This document shows, piece after piece, positions 1 through 5,502 of a stretch of DNA of 5,502 nucleotides; position 1 is the first letter of the stretch; each line of letters begins with the position of its first letter. Below the pieces are notes generated by a model. It did not search any database, was not told the DNA's origin, and was given only the letters and a program-made list of their open reading frames with translations. Source of the DNA: Pseudomonadota bacterium (GTDB taxonomy: Bacteria; Pseudomonadota; Alphaproteobacteria; Rhizobiales; Xanthobacteraceae); contig CAUJKG010000072.1 in the NCBI GenBank assembly GCA_963205465.1, positions 1-5,502 on the forward strand. Reading direction: 5' to 3'. Both the position numbers and the translations under genes were made by a program.

Positions 1-1
1 T

Positions 2-868
2 CCCTTCGCTGCCGGCGGCGCCACCGACGTGCTTGCACGCGTGATCGCCGAGCATCTGCAAAAGGTTTGGGGCCAGCCCGTTATCGTTGAAAATCGAACC
101 GGCTCGGGCGGCAATATTGGTGCCGCGGCGGTCGCGAAAGCCGATCCCGACGGCTACACAATCCTGATGGGCGCGATCGGGCCGAGCGCGGTCAACGCGA
201 GCCTCTACAAGAATATGCCCTACGACACCGCGAAAGACTTCGCACCGATCACGCAGGTGGCAACCCTGCCGATGCTGCTCGTCGTGCACAAATCGATCAA
301 CGTGAACAATGTTCAGGAATTGATCGCGCGGGCCAAGAACACCAAGGACAAGCTCAATATCGGCACCGCGGGCGTCGGCGCTTCACAGCATCTTGCGGCA
401 CTTCTGTTCGAGAATATGAACGGGGTGAAGTTCGAGAACGTGGGCTACAAAGGCGCGTCCGGCATGATCCCTGATCTGTTGTCCGGTGCGGTGCATCTCA
501 CCTTCGGCGATATCGTTTCGCTCTCGCCGCATCTGAAGAACGATCAGATCAAGGCGATCGCGGTCACCACGCAACAGCGCTCGCCGGCGTTTCCGAATCT
601 TCCGACCATCGAAGAGCAGGGTGTGAAAGGCTACGCCGCGGCCGCTTGGTACGGATTGTTTGCGCCGGCCGGAACGCCGCCTGCCATCGTCGCGAAGATC
701 CAGCAGGAAGTGGCGAACTATCTCAAGACGCCTGCGGCGGTCGAGCGCATGAAGTCGCTCGGTGCGGAAGCCGTGGGTTCGGACCCGGAGACGTTCCGCG
801 CCTTCGTGCTCTCCGAGATGGAGCGCTGGGGCAAGGTCGTGCGTGCGGCCGGATTGAAACTCGACTGA
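2..868 (+). CDS. Bug/TctC-family tripartite tricarboxylate transporter substrate-binding protein (5' partial)
   Basis: This is a periplasmic solute receptor of the Bug (TctC-like) family. Such proteins capture carboxylates and related small acids, some of them for the TctAB membrane permease. The frame is open from base 2, so the gene enters the window already in progress. The GTG at 29 is an internal valine codon, not the start. The 288 visible residues begin with PFAAGGATD, the family's first ligand-binding loop. NRTGSGGNIG follows at about 31-40, DPDGYTIL at about 48-55, the second binding loop GTAGVGASQHLA at about 121-132, and YKGASGMIPDLLSG at about 149-162. The family usually has about 320-330 residues, so roughly 35-45 are missing, including the expected signal peptide. 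No tctA or tctB gene is visible, and many Bug genes are orphans of this kind. The oxidoreductase gene starts one base after the stop, which implies co-transcription and a shared substrate. The family call is firm; the ligand is unknown. Confidence 0.93.
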   Translation, partial: PFAAGGATDVLARVIAEHLQKVWGQPVIVENRTGSGGNIGAAAVAKADPDGYTILMGAIGPSAVNASLYKNMPYDTAKDFAPITQVATLPMLLVVHKSINVNNVQELIARAKNTKDKLNIGTAGVGASQHLAALLFENMNGVKFENVGYKGASGMIPDLLSGAVHLTFGDIVSLSPHLKNDQIKAIAVTTQQRSPAFPNLPTIEEQGVKGYAAAAWYGLFAPAGTPPAIVAKIQQEVANYLKTPAAVERMKSLGAEAVGSDPETFRAFVLSEMERWGKVVRAAGLKLD

Positions 869-869
869 C

Positions 870-2261
870 ATGCGTTCTGAACAATACGACGTGCTCGTGG
901 TGGGCGCCGGCAGTGCCGGCGTCGCCGCAGCAGTAGCCTCGGCCCGCAACGGCGCCCGCACGCTCCTGATCGATTCCGGTCCTTCGATCGGCGGCGAATT
1001 GCTCTCCGGCATGACGATCGACGGCGCGATCAATGCGCGCGGGGAGCGCATCATCGGCGGCGTCATCGACGACATCGTCAACGAATGCCGCGCGCTCGGC
1101 GGCTATGCGCGCGAGCTCAACGACTGGCGCCTGATCCGCTACATCGCCTGCGATCCCGAATACATGAAGATGGCGGTGGCGCGCGTGGTTTATGGTTCGG
1201 GCGCGGAAGTGCGCCTCAATACTTTCGCCGATGACGTCGCCCGCAACGGCGACCGCATCGAAGGCGTGATCGTGCGCGACAAACAGGGCCGTTCTCTGAT
1301 TACCGCGAACATCTATATCGACTGTTCGGGCGACGCCGATCTCTGCGCGCTTGCGGGCGGTGAAATGCTGCCGCCGGATAAAGACAGCAAGCCGCAGCCG
1401 GTCTCGATGATGTTCCGCATGGCCGGTGTCGAGACGAAACCGCTCTTGGAGTTCGTGCGGCAGCATCCGGAATATTTCGCGGTCGGCGAAAGCGACGCCA
1501 TTCGCGGCGGCCGCAGCGACCACGAAATCGCCGAGGAAATCTACAAGCAGGGCGAGCCCTGCGTATTCCTGAAAGGCGATGCAGACTTTCTGGGGGGCGC
1601 GATTGCGCGCGGCGAGATGTTTCCGACCGCGCTCATCATGATCCAGCCGACTTCCGCCGCCCGCCGCGAAGTCTGCGTGAATGCGACCCGCATCACGCTC
1701 GATAACCCGCTGGTAGCGCGCGATTACGGCCGCGCTTTCGGTGTGCTGATCGATCAGGTGCGGCAGTGTTCGTCCTATCTCGCGCGCCGCGTGCCGGGCT
1801 TCGAGAACGCGGCACTTTCTGGCGTAGCGCCGCGGATCGGCGTTCGTGAAACCCGCCGTATCCTCGGTGACGAGGTTCTCGACGGAGACGACGTCTTCAA
1901 TGGCCGCAAGCGCGAGGACGGTATCGCCAAGGGTTGCCATCACATCGACATCCATCAGGACGGTACCGGGCAGATTCGCATTCCGGTCGCCGATGGCGGC
2001 TCTTACGACATTCCCTTTGCGACTCTTATTCCCGCCGGGCTGTCGAACGTGATGGTCGCGGGCCGCTGTTTCTCGGCGGATCGCCGGGCGCAAGGTTCCG
2101 CGCGCGTCATGGGCGGCTGTCTTGCGATGGGGCAGGCGGTCGGAACCGCCGCTTCCATGCTTTCCAGCACCAACGCGCCCGCCGATGTGCGTGCGGTGCC
2201 CGTGAAACATCTGCGGACGCGGCTGAAAGAGCAGGGCGCCATTCTCGACGGCACATACTGA
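870..2261 (+). CDS. FAD-dependent oxidoreductase (FAD_oxidored family), substrate unknown
   Basis: This 463-residue protein is a cytoplasmic flavoprotein predicted to oxidise or reduce a small organic substrate using bound FAD. Residues 7-28 form the N-terminal Rossmann motif, with G12, G14 and G17 in VVGAGSAG and an acidic residue (D35) at the end of the second strand. A second family signature, IDCSGDADL, lies at 150-158. GVRETRRILGDEVL is at 324-337. The C-terminal FAD-contacting block runs from about 393 to 428 (NVMVAGRCFSADRRAQGS, then GGCLAMGQAVGTAA). There is no signal peptide or membrane segment. The ATG at 870 follows the receptor stop by one base and has only a weak GGA upstream, so translation is probably coupled. 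The pairing with a Bug receptor suggests it acts on the imported acid. Relatives are often annotated only as FAD-dependent oxidoreductases, and I cannot assign a reaction. A 495-codon frame on the opposite strand is a GC-bias shadow of this gene. Confidence 0.92.
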   Translation: MRSEQYDVLVVGAGSAGVAAAVASARNGARTLLIDSGPSIGGELLSGMTIDGAINARGERIIGGVIDDIVNECRALGGYARELNDWRLIRYIACDPEYMKMAVARVVYGSGAEVRLNTFADDVARNGDRIEGVIVRDKQGRSLITANIYIDCSGDADLCALAGGEMLPPDKDSKPQPVSMMFRMAGVETKPLLEFVRQHPEYFAVGESDAIRGGRSDHEIAEEIYKQGEPCVFLKGDADFLGGAIARGEMFPTALIMIQPTSAARREVCVNATRITLDNPLVARDYGRAFGVLIDQVRQCSSYLARRVPGFENAALSGVAPRIGVRETRRILGDEVLDGDDVFNGRKREDGIAKGCHHIDIHQDGTGQIRIPVADGGSYDIPFATLIPAGLSNVMVAGRCFSADRRAQGSARVMGGCLAMGQAVGTAASMLSSTNAPADVRAVPVKHLRTRLKEQGAILDGTY

Positions 2262-2262
2262 A

Positions 2263-2287
2263 AGCGGGAAGGCCGCTCAGGCTTTCC
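2263..2287. terminator. Possible stem-loop terminator between convergent genes
   Basis: The 15-base gap between the two convergent stop codons, plus the last codons of the regulator gene, can fold into alternative hairpins. The best pairs GGAAGGCC (2267-2274) with GGCTTTCC (2280-2287), an eight-pair stem with one G-U and a five-base loop when read on the plus strand. An alternative five-pair stem joins AGCGG (2263-2267) and CCGCT (2273-2277). Neither is followed by a T-run on either strand, so this is not a textbook intrinsic terminator. Its position between converging genes is the main support. Confidence 0.3.
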
Positions 2288-2936
2288 GGCTGTTCAGCTT
2301 GGTATCGACTGCCGCCTTGGTCAGCTGGTTATGCTGGCCGATCAGTTCGATGAGGCGCTCGACGTCGCGCATCCGGATGGCCTCGACCATTTGCGCATGA
2401 TCCTGGTTCGAGCGCTGCATGCGGCCGGGCTGGGCGAGCGATGTGCGCTGATAGCGCTCCGAAAGATCGAACAGGCTTTCGGTGGTACGCACGAGGTGAG
2501 GATTCCTGCAGGGCGTATACAACGCGATATGGAATATGCGATTCGACTCCATGAAGGCGTCGAGTTCCATGGCATCGGCGGCGCGTTGCATCGCCTGATG
2601 GAGTTCGGCAGCGCGCCGGTCGAGCGCGTCGTCGTAAGCGGGAAACGCTTCCCGGATCGCGAGCGGTTCGAGCGCTTTTCGCACCACATAGAGAGACTCC
2701 ATGTCGGCGGAGGAGATTTCCGCGACGACTGCGCTCCGATGCGGATTGATGGTGACGAAACCGCGCTCCGCGAGCCGTTCGATCGCCTGACGGACCGGGT
2801 GGCGGCTCACGTCCAGTTTTTTCGCAAGCTCCACCTGATCGAGCCGCGCACCCGGCGGAAGGTCTCCGCTCAGGATCAACTGCCGGATTTCCGCGGTCGC
2901 GTAATCCGCCGTACTTTTGAACCGGACCTGTCGCAT
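2277..2936 (-). CDS. GntR-family transcriptional regulator, FCD subclass
   Basis: This 219-residue protein is a ligand-responsive DNA-binding regulator. Residues 8-74 form the GntR winged helix-turn-helix: IRQLILSGDLPPGARLDQ, then ELAKKLDVSRHPVRQAIERL with the recognition helix, then the wing GFVTINPHRSAVV. Residues about 78-210 form the all-helical FCD effector domain (VVRKALEP, FHIAL, DHAQMVEAI, GQHNQL). The three metal-binding histidines expected for FCD proteins are H136, H180 and H202. The position four residues before H136, usually aspartate, is asparagine here (N132). The length is normal for the family. It converges on the receptor-oxidoreductase pair, which it probably controls, since FCD regulators commonly sit beside the catabolic genes they repress and respond to organic acids. 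It could instead regulate itself or distant genes. Only one ATG fits the start of the DNA-binding domain. The family call is firm; the target and ligand are inferred or unknown. Confidence 0.94.
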   Translation of the reverse strand: MRQVRFKSTADYATAEIRQLILSGDLPPGARLDQVELAKKLDVSRHPVRQAIERLAERGFVTINPHRSAVVAEISSADMESLYVVRKALEPLAIREAFPAYDDALDRRAAELHQAMQRAADAMELDAFMESNRIFHIALYTPCRNPHLVRTTESLFDLSERYQRTSLAQPGRMQRSNQDHAQMVEAIRMRDVERLIELIGQHNQLTKAAVDTKLNSRKA

Positions 2937-2950
2937 GGGTGGGATTCGGG

Positions 2951-2956
2951 CTCCTC
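2951..2956 (-). promoter_or_regulatory. Candidate ribosome binding site for the GntR regulator
   Basis: GAGGAG on the minus strand lies 14 bases before the regulator's ATG. That is a good Shine-Dalgarno match but a longer spacing than usual (about 5-9). The frame upstream of the ATG has no nearer ATG, GTG or TTG start, so the annotated start stands and translation may be modest. Confidence 0.4.
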
Positions 2957-2996
2957 GCAGGCAGCGTTCAATACTCGAAGCGCAAAAAGCAAGCCC

Positions 2997-3016
2997 TTCG
3001 CGCCATGAGGCGCTAA
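2997..3016. promoter_or_regulatory. Imperfect inverted repeat in the regulator-ribF divergent gap
   Basis: GCGCC (3000-3004) and GGCGC (3009-3013) are perfect inverted arms around ATGA. After one mismatch (C2999/T3014), TT (2997-2998) pairs with AA (3015-3016). The dyad lies about 60 bases upstream of the regulator's start codon and just before the proposed ribF -35 box. It could be an operator, for example for autoregulation by the GntR protein, but it does not resemble the usual TNGT-N-ACNA half-sites of FCD regulators. It may be chance in GC-rich DNA. Confidence 0.25.
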
Positions 3017-3022
3017 AGCCGC

Positions 3023-3052
3023 TTGACTCTGCTTGCCGGTGCCCGGTTTATC
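3023..3052 (+). promoter_or_regulatory. Candidate sigma70-type promoter of ribF
   Basis: TTGACT (3023-3028) matches the -35 consensus in five of six positions. It is followed after 18 bases by the AT-rich TTTATC (3047-3052), the best -10 candidate; TATCAT at 3049-3054 is an alternative with 20-base spacing. Transcription would begin near 3059-3061, leaving only about 10-12 bases before the ribF ATG. The TTG of this -35 box could open an in-frame extension of ribF, but its use as a promoter element argues against that longer start. Confidence 0.5.
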
Positions 3053-3070
3053 ATCCCCACGGCTCATGCA

Positions 3071-4036
3071 ATGAAGATTCTTCCTCTCCTCCCGCAGTCT
3101 TTTCCGGTTATTCGCGACGGCGCTTCCGTGCCGGCGGCGCTGAAGCGCAGCTATGTCGCGATCGGGAATTTCGATGGCGTTCATCGCGGGCACAAGGCGG
3201 TGATTGAGGCTGCGCGCGTGCAGCAGCTCATGATTCCGGAGAAGTCCCGGACGCTCGCGTTGACGTTCGAGCCGCATCCGCAGACCTTTTTCCGGCCCGA
3301 GACGCCGGTATTTCGCATCACGCCGGAAACGGAGAAACTGCGCCTGCTTGCGGGAAGCGGTCTCGTCGACGGCGCCGTCGTACTCGAGTTCAATCGCGCG
3401 CTAGCAACGCTTACGGCGGAAGAGTTCATCTCCAGCATTCTTGTGAACTGGCTCGACATTGCCGGGGTCGCGGTCGGTCATGATTTTCATTTCGGCAAAC
3501 ACCGGCAGGGCACGCCGGAATTTCTCGCCGATGCAGGCAAGCGTCATGGCTTCGAGGTCGAAATCGTGGCGCCGCTGAACGATGACGGCAGACCGGTCTC
3601 GTCGGGGCGGATTCGTGAAGCGCTGATCGCAGGCGATATCGCCGCCGCGAACGAGCTCCTCGACCACTCTTGGTTCGTCGCGGGAGAAGTGATCCACGGC
3701 GAGAAGCGTGGCCGCGAGCTTGGCTTTCCGACCGCGAACATCCGGCTCGATCCCTCCTGCAAACTCAAGCATGCGATTTATGCGGTGCGCGCGCATGTAG
3801 GCTGGAAGGTCTATGACGCGGTGGCGAGCTATGGCCGCCGCCCGCAATTCGATAACGGTGCGCCCTTGCTCGAAACATTCCTGTTCGATTTCTCAGGCGA
3901 TCTTTACGGGCAGGAAATCACGATCGAATTCGTGGGCTTCATCCGCGAGGAGGCCAAATTCGACAGCCTCGATGCGCTGGTTGCCCGGATGAACCGCGAC
4001 GGCGACGAGGCGCGGGCGCTGTTGCGCAAAGTCTAG
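3071..4036 (+). CDS. ribF: Bifunctional riboflavin kinase / FAD synthetase
   Basis: RibF phosphorylates riboflavin to FMN and then adenylylates FMN to FAD in the cytoplasm, using ATP for both steps. The 321-residue product has the normal bifunctional length of about 310-330. The N-terminal FMN adenylyltransferase domain (about 25-185) carries the nucleotidyltransferase motif GNFDGVHRGH at 32-41, LTFEPHPQTFF at 64-74, GHDFHFGKHRQGT at 136-148 and SSGRIREAL at 177-185. The C-terminal riboflavin kinase domain (about 200-320) has GFPTANI at 218-224, ASYGRRPQF at 252-260 and the expected catalytic glutamate E268 in LLETFLFDF. I chose the ATG at 3071 because homologues begin about 15 residues before the conserved VIRD. 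The in-frame TTG at 3023 would add 16 residues lying over the probable promoter. No clear Shine-Dalgarno precedes the ATG. The next gene, ileS, lies 115 bases downstream on the same strand, a typical alphaproteobacterial order. Both domains look intact. Confidence 0.97.
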   Translation: MKILPLLPQSFPVIRDGASVPAALKRSYVAIGNFDGVHRGHKAVIEAARVQQLMIPEKSRTLALTFEPHPQTFFRPETPVFRITPETEKLRLLAGSGLVDGAVVLEFNRALATLTAEEFISSILVNWLDIAGVAVGHDFHFGKHRQGTPEFLADAGKRHGFEVEIVAPLNDDGRPVSSGRIREALIAGDIAAANELLDHSWFVAGEVIHGEKRGRELGFPTANIRLDPSCKLKHAIYAVRAHVGWKVYDAVASYGRRPQFDNGAPLLETFLFDFSGDLYGQEITIEFVGFIREEAKFDSLDALVARMNRDGDEARALLRKV

Positions 4037-4048
4037 CGCGGCATCCTT

Positions 4049-4078
4049 CTCGCCTTTCCCCGGCGGGGCGGGAACGAG
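4049..4078 (+). other. Predicted hairpin after ribF
   Basis: CTCG (4049-4052) pairs with CGAG (4075-4078), and TTCCC (4056-4060) with GGGAA (4070-4074). This gives a nine-pair GC-rich stem with a three-base bulge and a nine-base loop. A smaller alternative pairs CCCC (4058-4061) with GGGG (4065-4068). There is no T-run downstream, so it may be an RNA processing or stability element, a weak terminator between ribF and ileS, or a chance fold. It was found by eye, with no energy calculation. Confidence 0.35.
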
Positions 4079-4105
4079 TGGGGGACGTCATGCTGGAATC
4101 CCTTT

Positions 4106-4127
4106 GCTGCCGCTGCTAGAAGGCAGC
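4106..4127 (+). promoter_or_regulatory. Predicted hairpin in the ileS leader
   Basis: GCTGCC (4106-4111) and GGCAGC (4122-4127) are perfect six-base inverted arms around a ten-base loop, ending 24 bases before the ileS start. No T-run follows. The loop contains the TAG stop of a nine-codon frame starting at 4090 (MLESLCCRC). The arrangement superficially resembles a leader-peptide attenuator, but the peptide has no isoleucine codon, so control by isoleucyl-tRNA charging is not supported. It could be a translational control element or chance. Confidence 0.25.
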
Positions 4128-4145
4128 CAAATTTCGCGAGATTTC

Positions 4146-4149
4146 AGGA
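4146..4149 (+). promoter_or_regulatory. Weak ribosome binding site of ileS
   Basis: AGGA lies only two bases before the ileS ATG, closer than the usual spacing, and nothing better is present upstream. The start at 4152 is still favoured because the protein then begins a few residues before the conserved TLFLPQTDFPMR segment, as in homologues. Confidence 0.35.
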
Positions 4150-4151
4150 CG

Positions 4152-5502
4152 ATGGCCAAAGATAAGAAGGACGGTCCCGATTATTCGGAGACGCTGTTCC
4201 TGCCCCAGACCGACTTTCCGATGCGCGCCGGCTTGCCCCAGAAGGAGCCGGAAATTCTGGCGCGCTGGCAGAAGATCGGCCTCTATGAACGCCTGCGCGA
4301 GAAGGCCAAGGGCCGCGAGAAATTCATTCTCCACGACGGTCCGCCTTATGCGAACGGCAACATCCATATCGGCCACGCGCTGAACAAGATTCTGAAGGAC
4401 CTCGTCACCCGCACGCACCAGATGCTCGGCTATGACTCCAATTACGTGCCGGGCTGGGACTGCCATGGTCTGCCGATCGAATGGAAGATCGAGGAGCAGT
4501 ACCGCGCCAAGGGGCAGGACAAGGACCAGGTCGAGATCAACGAATTCCGCAAGCAGTGCCGCGAATTCGCGCAGCACTGGATCGACGTGCAGCGCGAGGA
4601 GTTCAAGCGTCTCGGCGTCGAAGGCGATTGGAAACATCCCTACACGACCATGAGCTTCGACGCGGAAGCGACGATTGCGCGCGAGCTGATGAAGTTCGCG
4701 GCGAACGGCACGCTCTATCGCGGCTCAAAGCCCGTGATGTGGTCGGTGGTGGAGAAGACCGCGCTCGCGGAAGCCGAGGTCGAGTACGAGGAGTTCACCT
4801 CGGATACGATCTGGGTGAAGTTTCCGACGCCGACCGGCGAGAGCGTTGTCATCTGGACGACGACACCCTGGACCATTCCCGGCAATCGCGCTGTCAGTTA
4901 TTCATCGCGCATCCAGTACGGAGTCTATGAAGTCACCTCCGCACCCGCCGACAACTGGGCAAAGACCGGTGACAAGCTGATCCTCGCGGACAAGCTCGCG
5001 GAAGCCGTGATGAAGTCCGCGCGCGTCGAGAGCTTCAAGCGTCTCGGCGACGCCGATCCGAAATCGGTCAAATCGCTCGCCCATCCGCTGCGTGGCAAAG
5101 GCTACGACTTCGAAGTGCCGCTGCTCGATGGCGATCACGTCACCGACGAAGACGGCACCGGCTTCGTGCACACCGCACCCGGCCATGGCCGCGAAGACTT
5201 CGACATCTGGATGGCGAACGGCAAGGAACTTGCCGCGCGCGGGATCGATACGCACATTCCCTTCACGGTCGGCCCCGACGGCGTATTGACGAAAGAAGCG
5301 CCGGGCTTCGAAGGCAAACGCGTCATCGACGACAAGGGCAACAAGGGCGACGCCAACGATGCCGTCATCAAGGCGCTCGCGGATGCGAGTGCGCTGATCG
5401 CGCGCGGACGCCTCAAGCATCAGTATCCGCATTCCTGGCGCTCGAAGAAGCCGGTGATCTATCGCAACACGCCGCAATGGTTCATCGCGATGGATAAGCC
5501 GA
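4152..5502 (+). CDS. ileS: Isoleucyl-tRNA synthetase (3' partial)
   Basis: IleRS is a class Ia synthetase that charges tRNA-Ile with isoleucine and hydrolyses mischarged valyl-tRNA. The frame is open from ATG 4152 to the window end, giving 450 residues, about half of the usual 930-1000. Visible landmarks are TLFLPQTDFPMR (14-25), FILHDGPPYANGNIHIGHALNK (58-79) with the ATP-binding HIGH motif at 72-75, and YVPGWDCHGLPIEWK (98-112). The CP1 editing domain shows WTTTPWTIPGN (235-245) and GTGFVHTAPGHGREDF (335-350). In that block H340 and D349 match the E. coli editing residues H333 and D342, so proofreading looks intact. WSVVEKTALAEAEVEY (197-212) replaces the cysteine-containing segment of the E. 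coli enzyme, as in other alphaproteobacteria. KMSKS and the C-terminal tRNA-binding parts lie beyond the window. The gene may be read from ribF or from its own promoter in the 115-base gap; I see no convincing -35/-10 pair there. Confidence 0.97.
   Translation, partial: MAKDKKDGPDYSETLFLPQTDFPMRAGLPQKEPEILARWQKIGLYERLREKAKGREKFILHDGPPYANGNIHIGHALNKILKDLVTRTHQMLGYDSNYVPGWDCHGLPIEWKIEEQYRAKGQDKDQVEINEFRKQCREFAQHWIDVQREEFKRLGVEGDWKHPYTTMSFDAEATIARELMKFAANGTLYRGSKPVMWSVVEKTALAEAEVEYEEFTSDTIWVKFPTPTGESVVIWTTTPWTIPGNRAVSYSSRIQYGVYEVTSAPADNWAKTGDKLILADKLAEAVMKSARVESFKRLGDADPKSVKSLAHPLRGKGYDFEVPLLDGDHVTDEDGTGFVHTAPGHGREDFDIWMANGKELAARGIDTHIPFTVGPDGVLTKEAPGFEGKRVIDDKGNKGDANDAVIKALADASALIARGRLKHQYPHSWRSKKPVIYRNTPQWFIAMDKP

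Noticed and set aside
723..2210. A 495-codon open frame on the minus strand, antisense to the oxidoreductase.
   Set aside because: Its translation is rich in Arg, Ala, His and Asp with no recognisable domain, as expected for the complement of a high-GC gene. The plus-strand frame carries clear FAD-binding motifs.
2331..3008. A 225-codon plus-strand frame opposite the GntR regulator.
   Set aside because: It has no family motifs, while the minus-strand frame has a complete GntR-FCD domain architecture.
3023..3070. In-frame TTG extension of ribF by 16 residues.
   Set aside because: The TTG is the core of a good -35 box, homologues start near the ATG at 3071, and there is no ribosome binding site for the TTG.
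870..4036. A functional link between the FAD oxidoreductase and the nearby ribF.
   Set aside because: The genes are on separate transcripts with a convergent regulator between them, and ribF-ileS is a common conserved pair regardless of what lies upstream. The proximity is probably coincidental.
4037..4151. A T-box or similar tRNA-sensing riboswitch before ileS.
   Set aside because: The gap is only 115 bases, lacks a recognisable T-box sequence and a terminator T-run, and T-boxes are essentially a Gram-positive feature.
4116..4637. A 173-codon minus-strand frame over the start of ileS.
   Set aside because: It is the antisense shadow of the HIGH-motif region of ileS, with low-complexity Leu/Ala/Val content.

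Overview
The window looks like a GC-rich chromosomal segment from an alphaproteobacterium, most likely of the Hyphomicrobiales (Rhizobiales). The reasons are the strong G/C bias at third codon positions, the ribF-ileS gene order, and an isoleucyl-tRNA synthetase of the alphaproteobacterial type, with WSVVEKTALAEAEVEY where the E. coli enzyme has a WCxxC motif. The assignment is inferred from gene order and protein flavour, not from any search.

The left part (1-2936) is a small accessory, probably catabolic, block. It starts inside a gene for a Bug/TctC-type periplasmic solute-binding protein, whose N-terminus lies outside the window. One base after its stop codon comes a gene for an FAD-dependent oxidoreductase of the FAD_oxidored family, on the same strand and almost certainly in the same operon. 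A GntR-family regulator of the FCD subclass faces them convergently, with only 15 bases between the stop codons. A periplasmic carboxylate receptor, a flavin oxidoreductase and an FCD regulator together suggest uptake and oxidation of an organic acid under local control. The substrate cannot be read from the sequence.

The right part (3071-5502) is housekeeping: ribF (riboflavin kinase/FAD synthetase, which makes FMN and FAD) followed after 115 bases by the first 450 codons of ileS, which runs off the window end.

The two non-coding gaps are short. The 134-base divergent gap between the regulator and ribF holds a plausible sigma70-type promoter for ribF and an imperfect dyad. The 115-base ribF-ileS gap holds two predicted hairpins, a nine-codon reading frame rich in cysteine, and a small dyad just before the ileS start. 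I see no RNA genes, insertion sequences, CRISPR arrays or phage genes. I also see no convincing undescribed system. The items worth checking are modest and concern regulation and the unknown substrate of the catabolic block.
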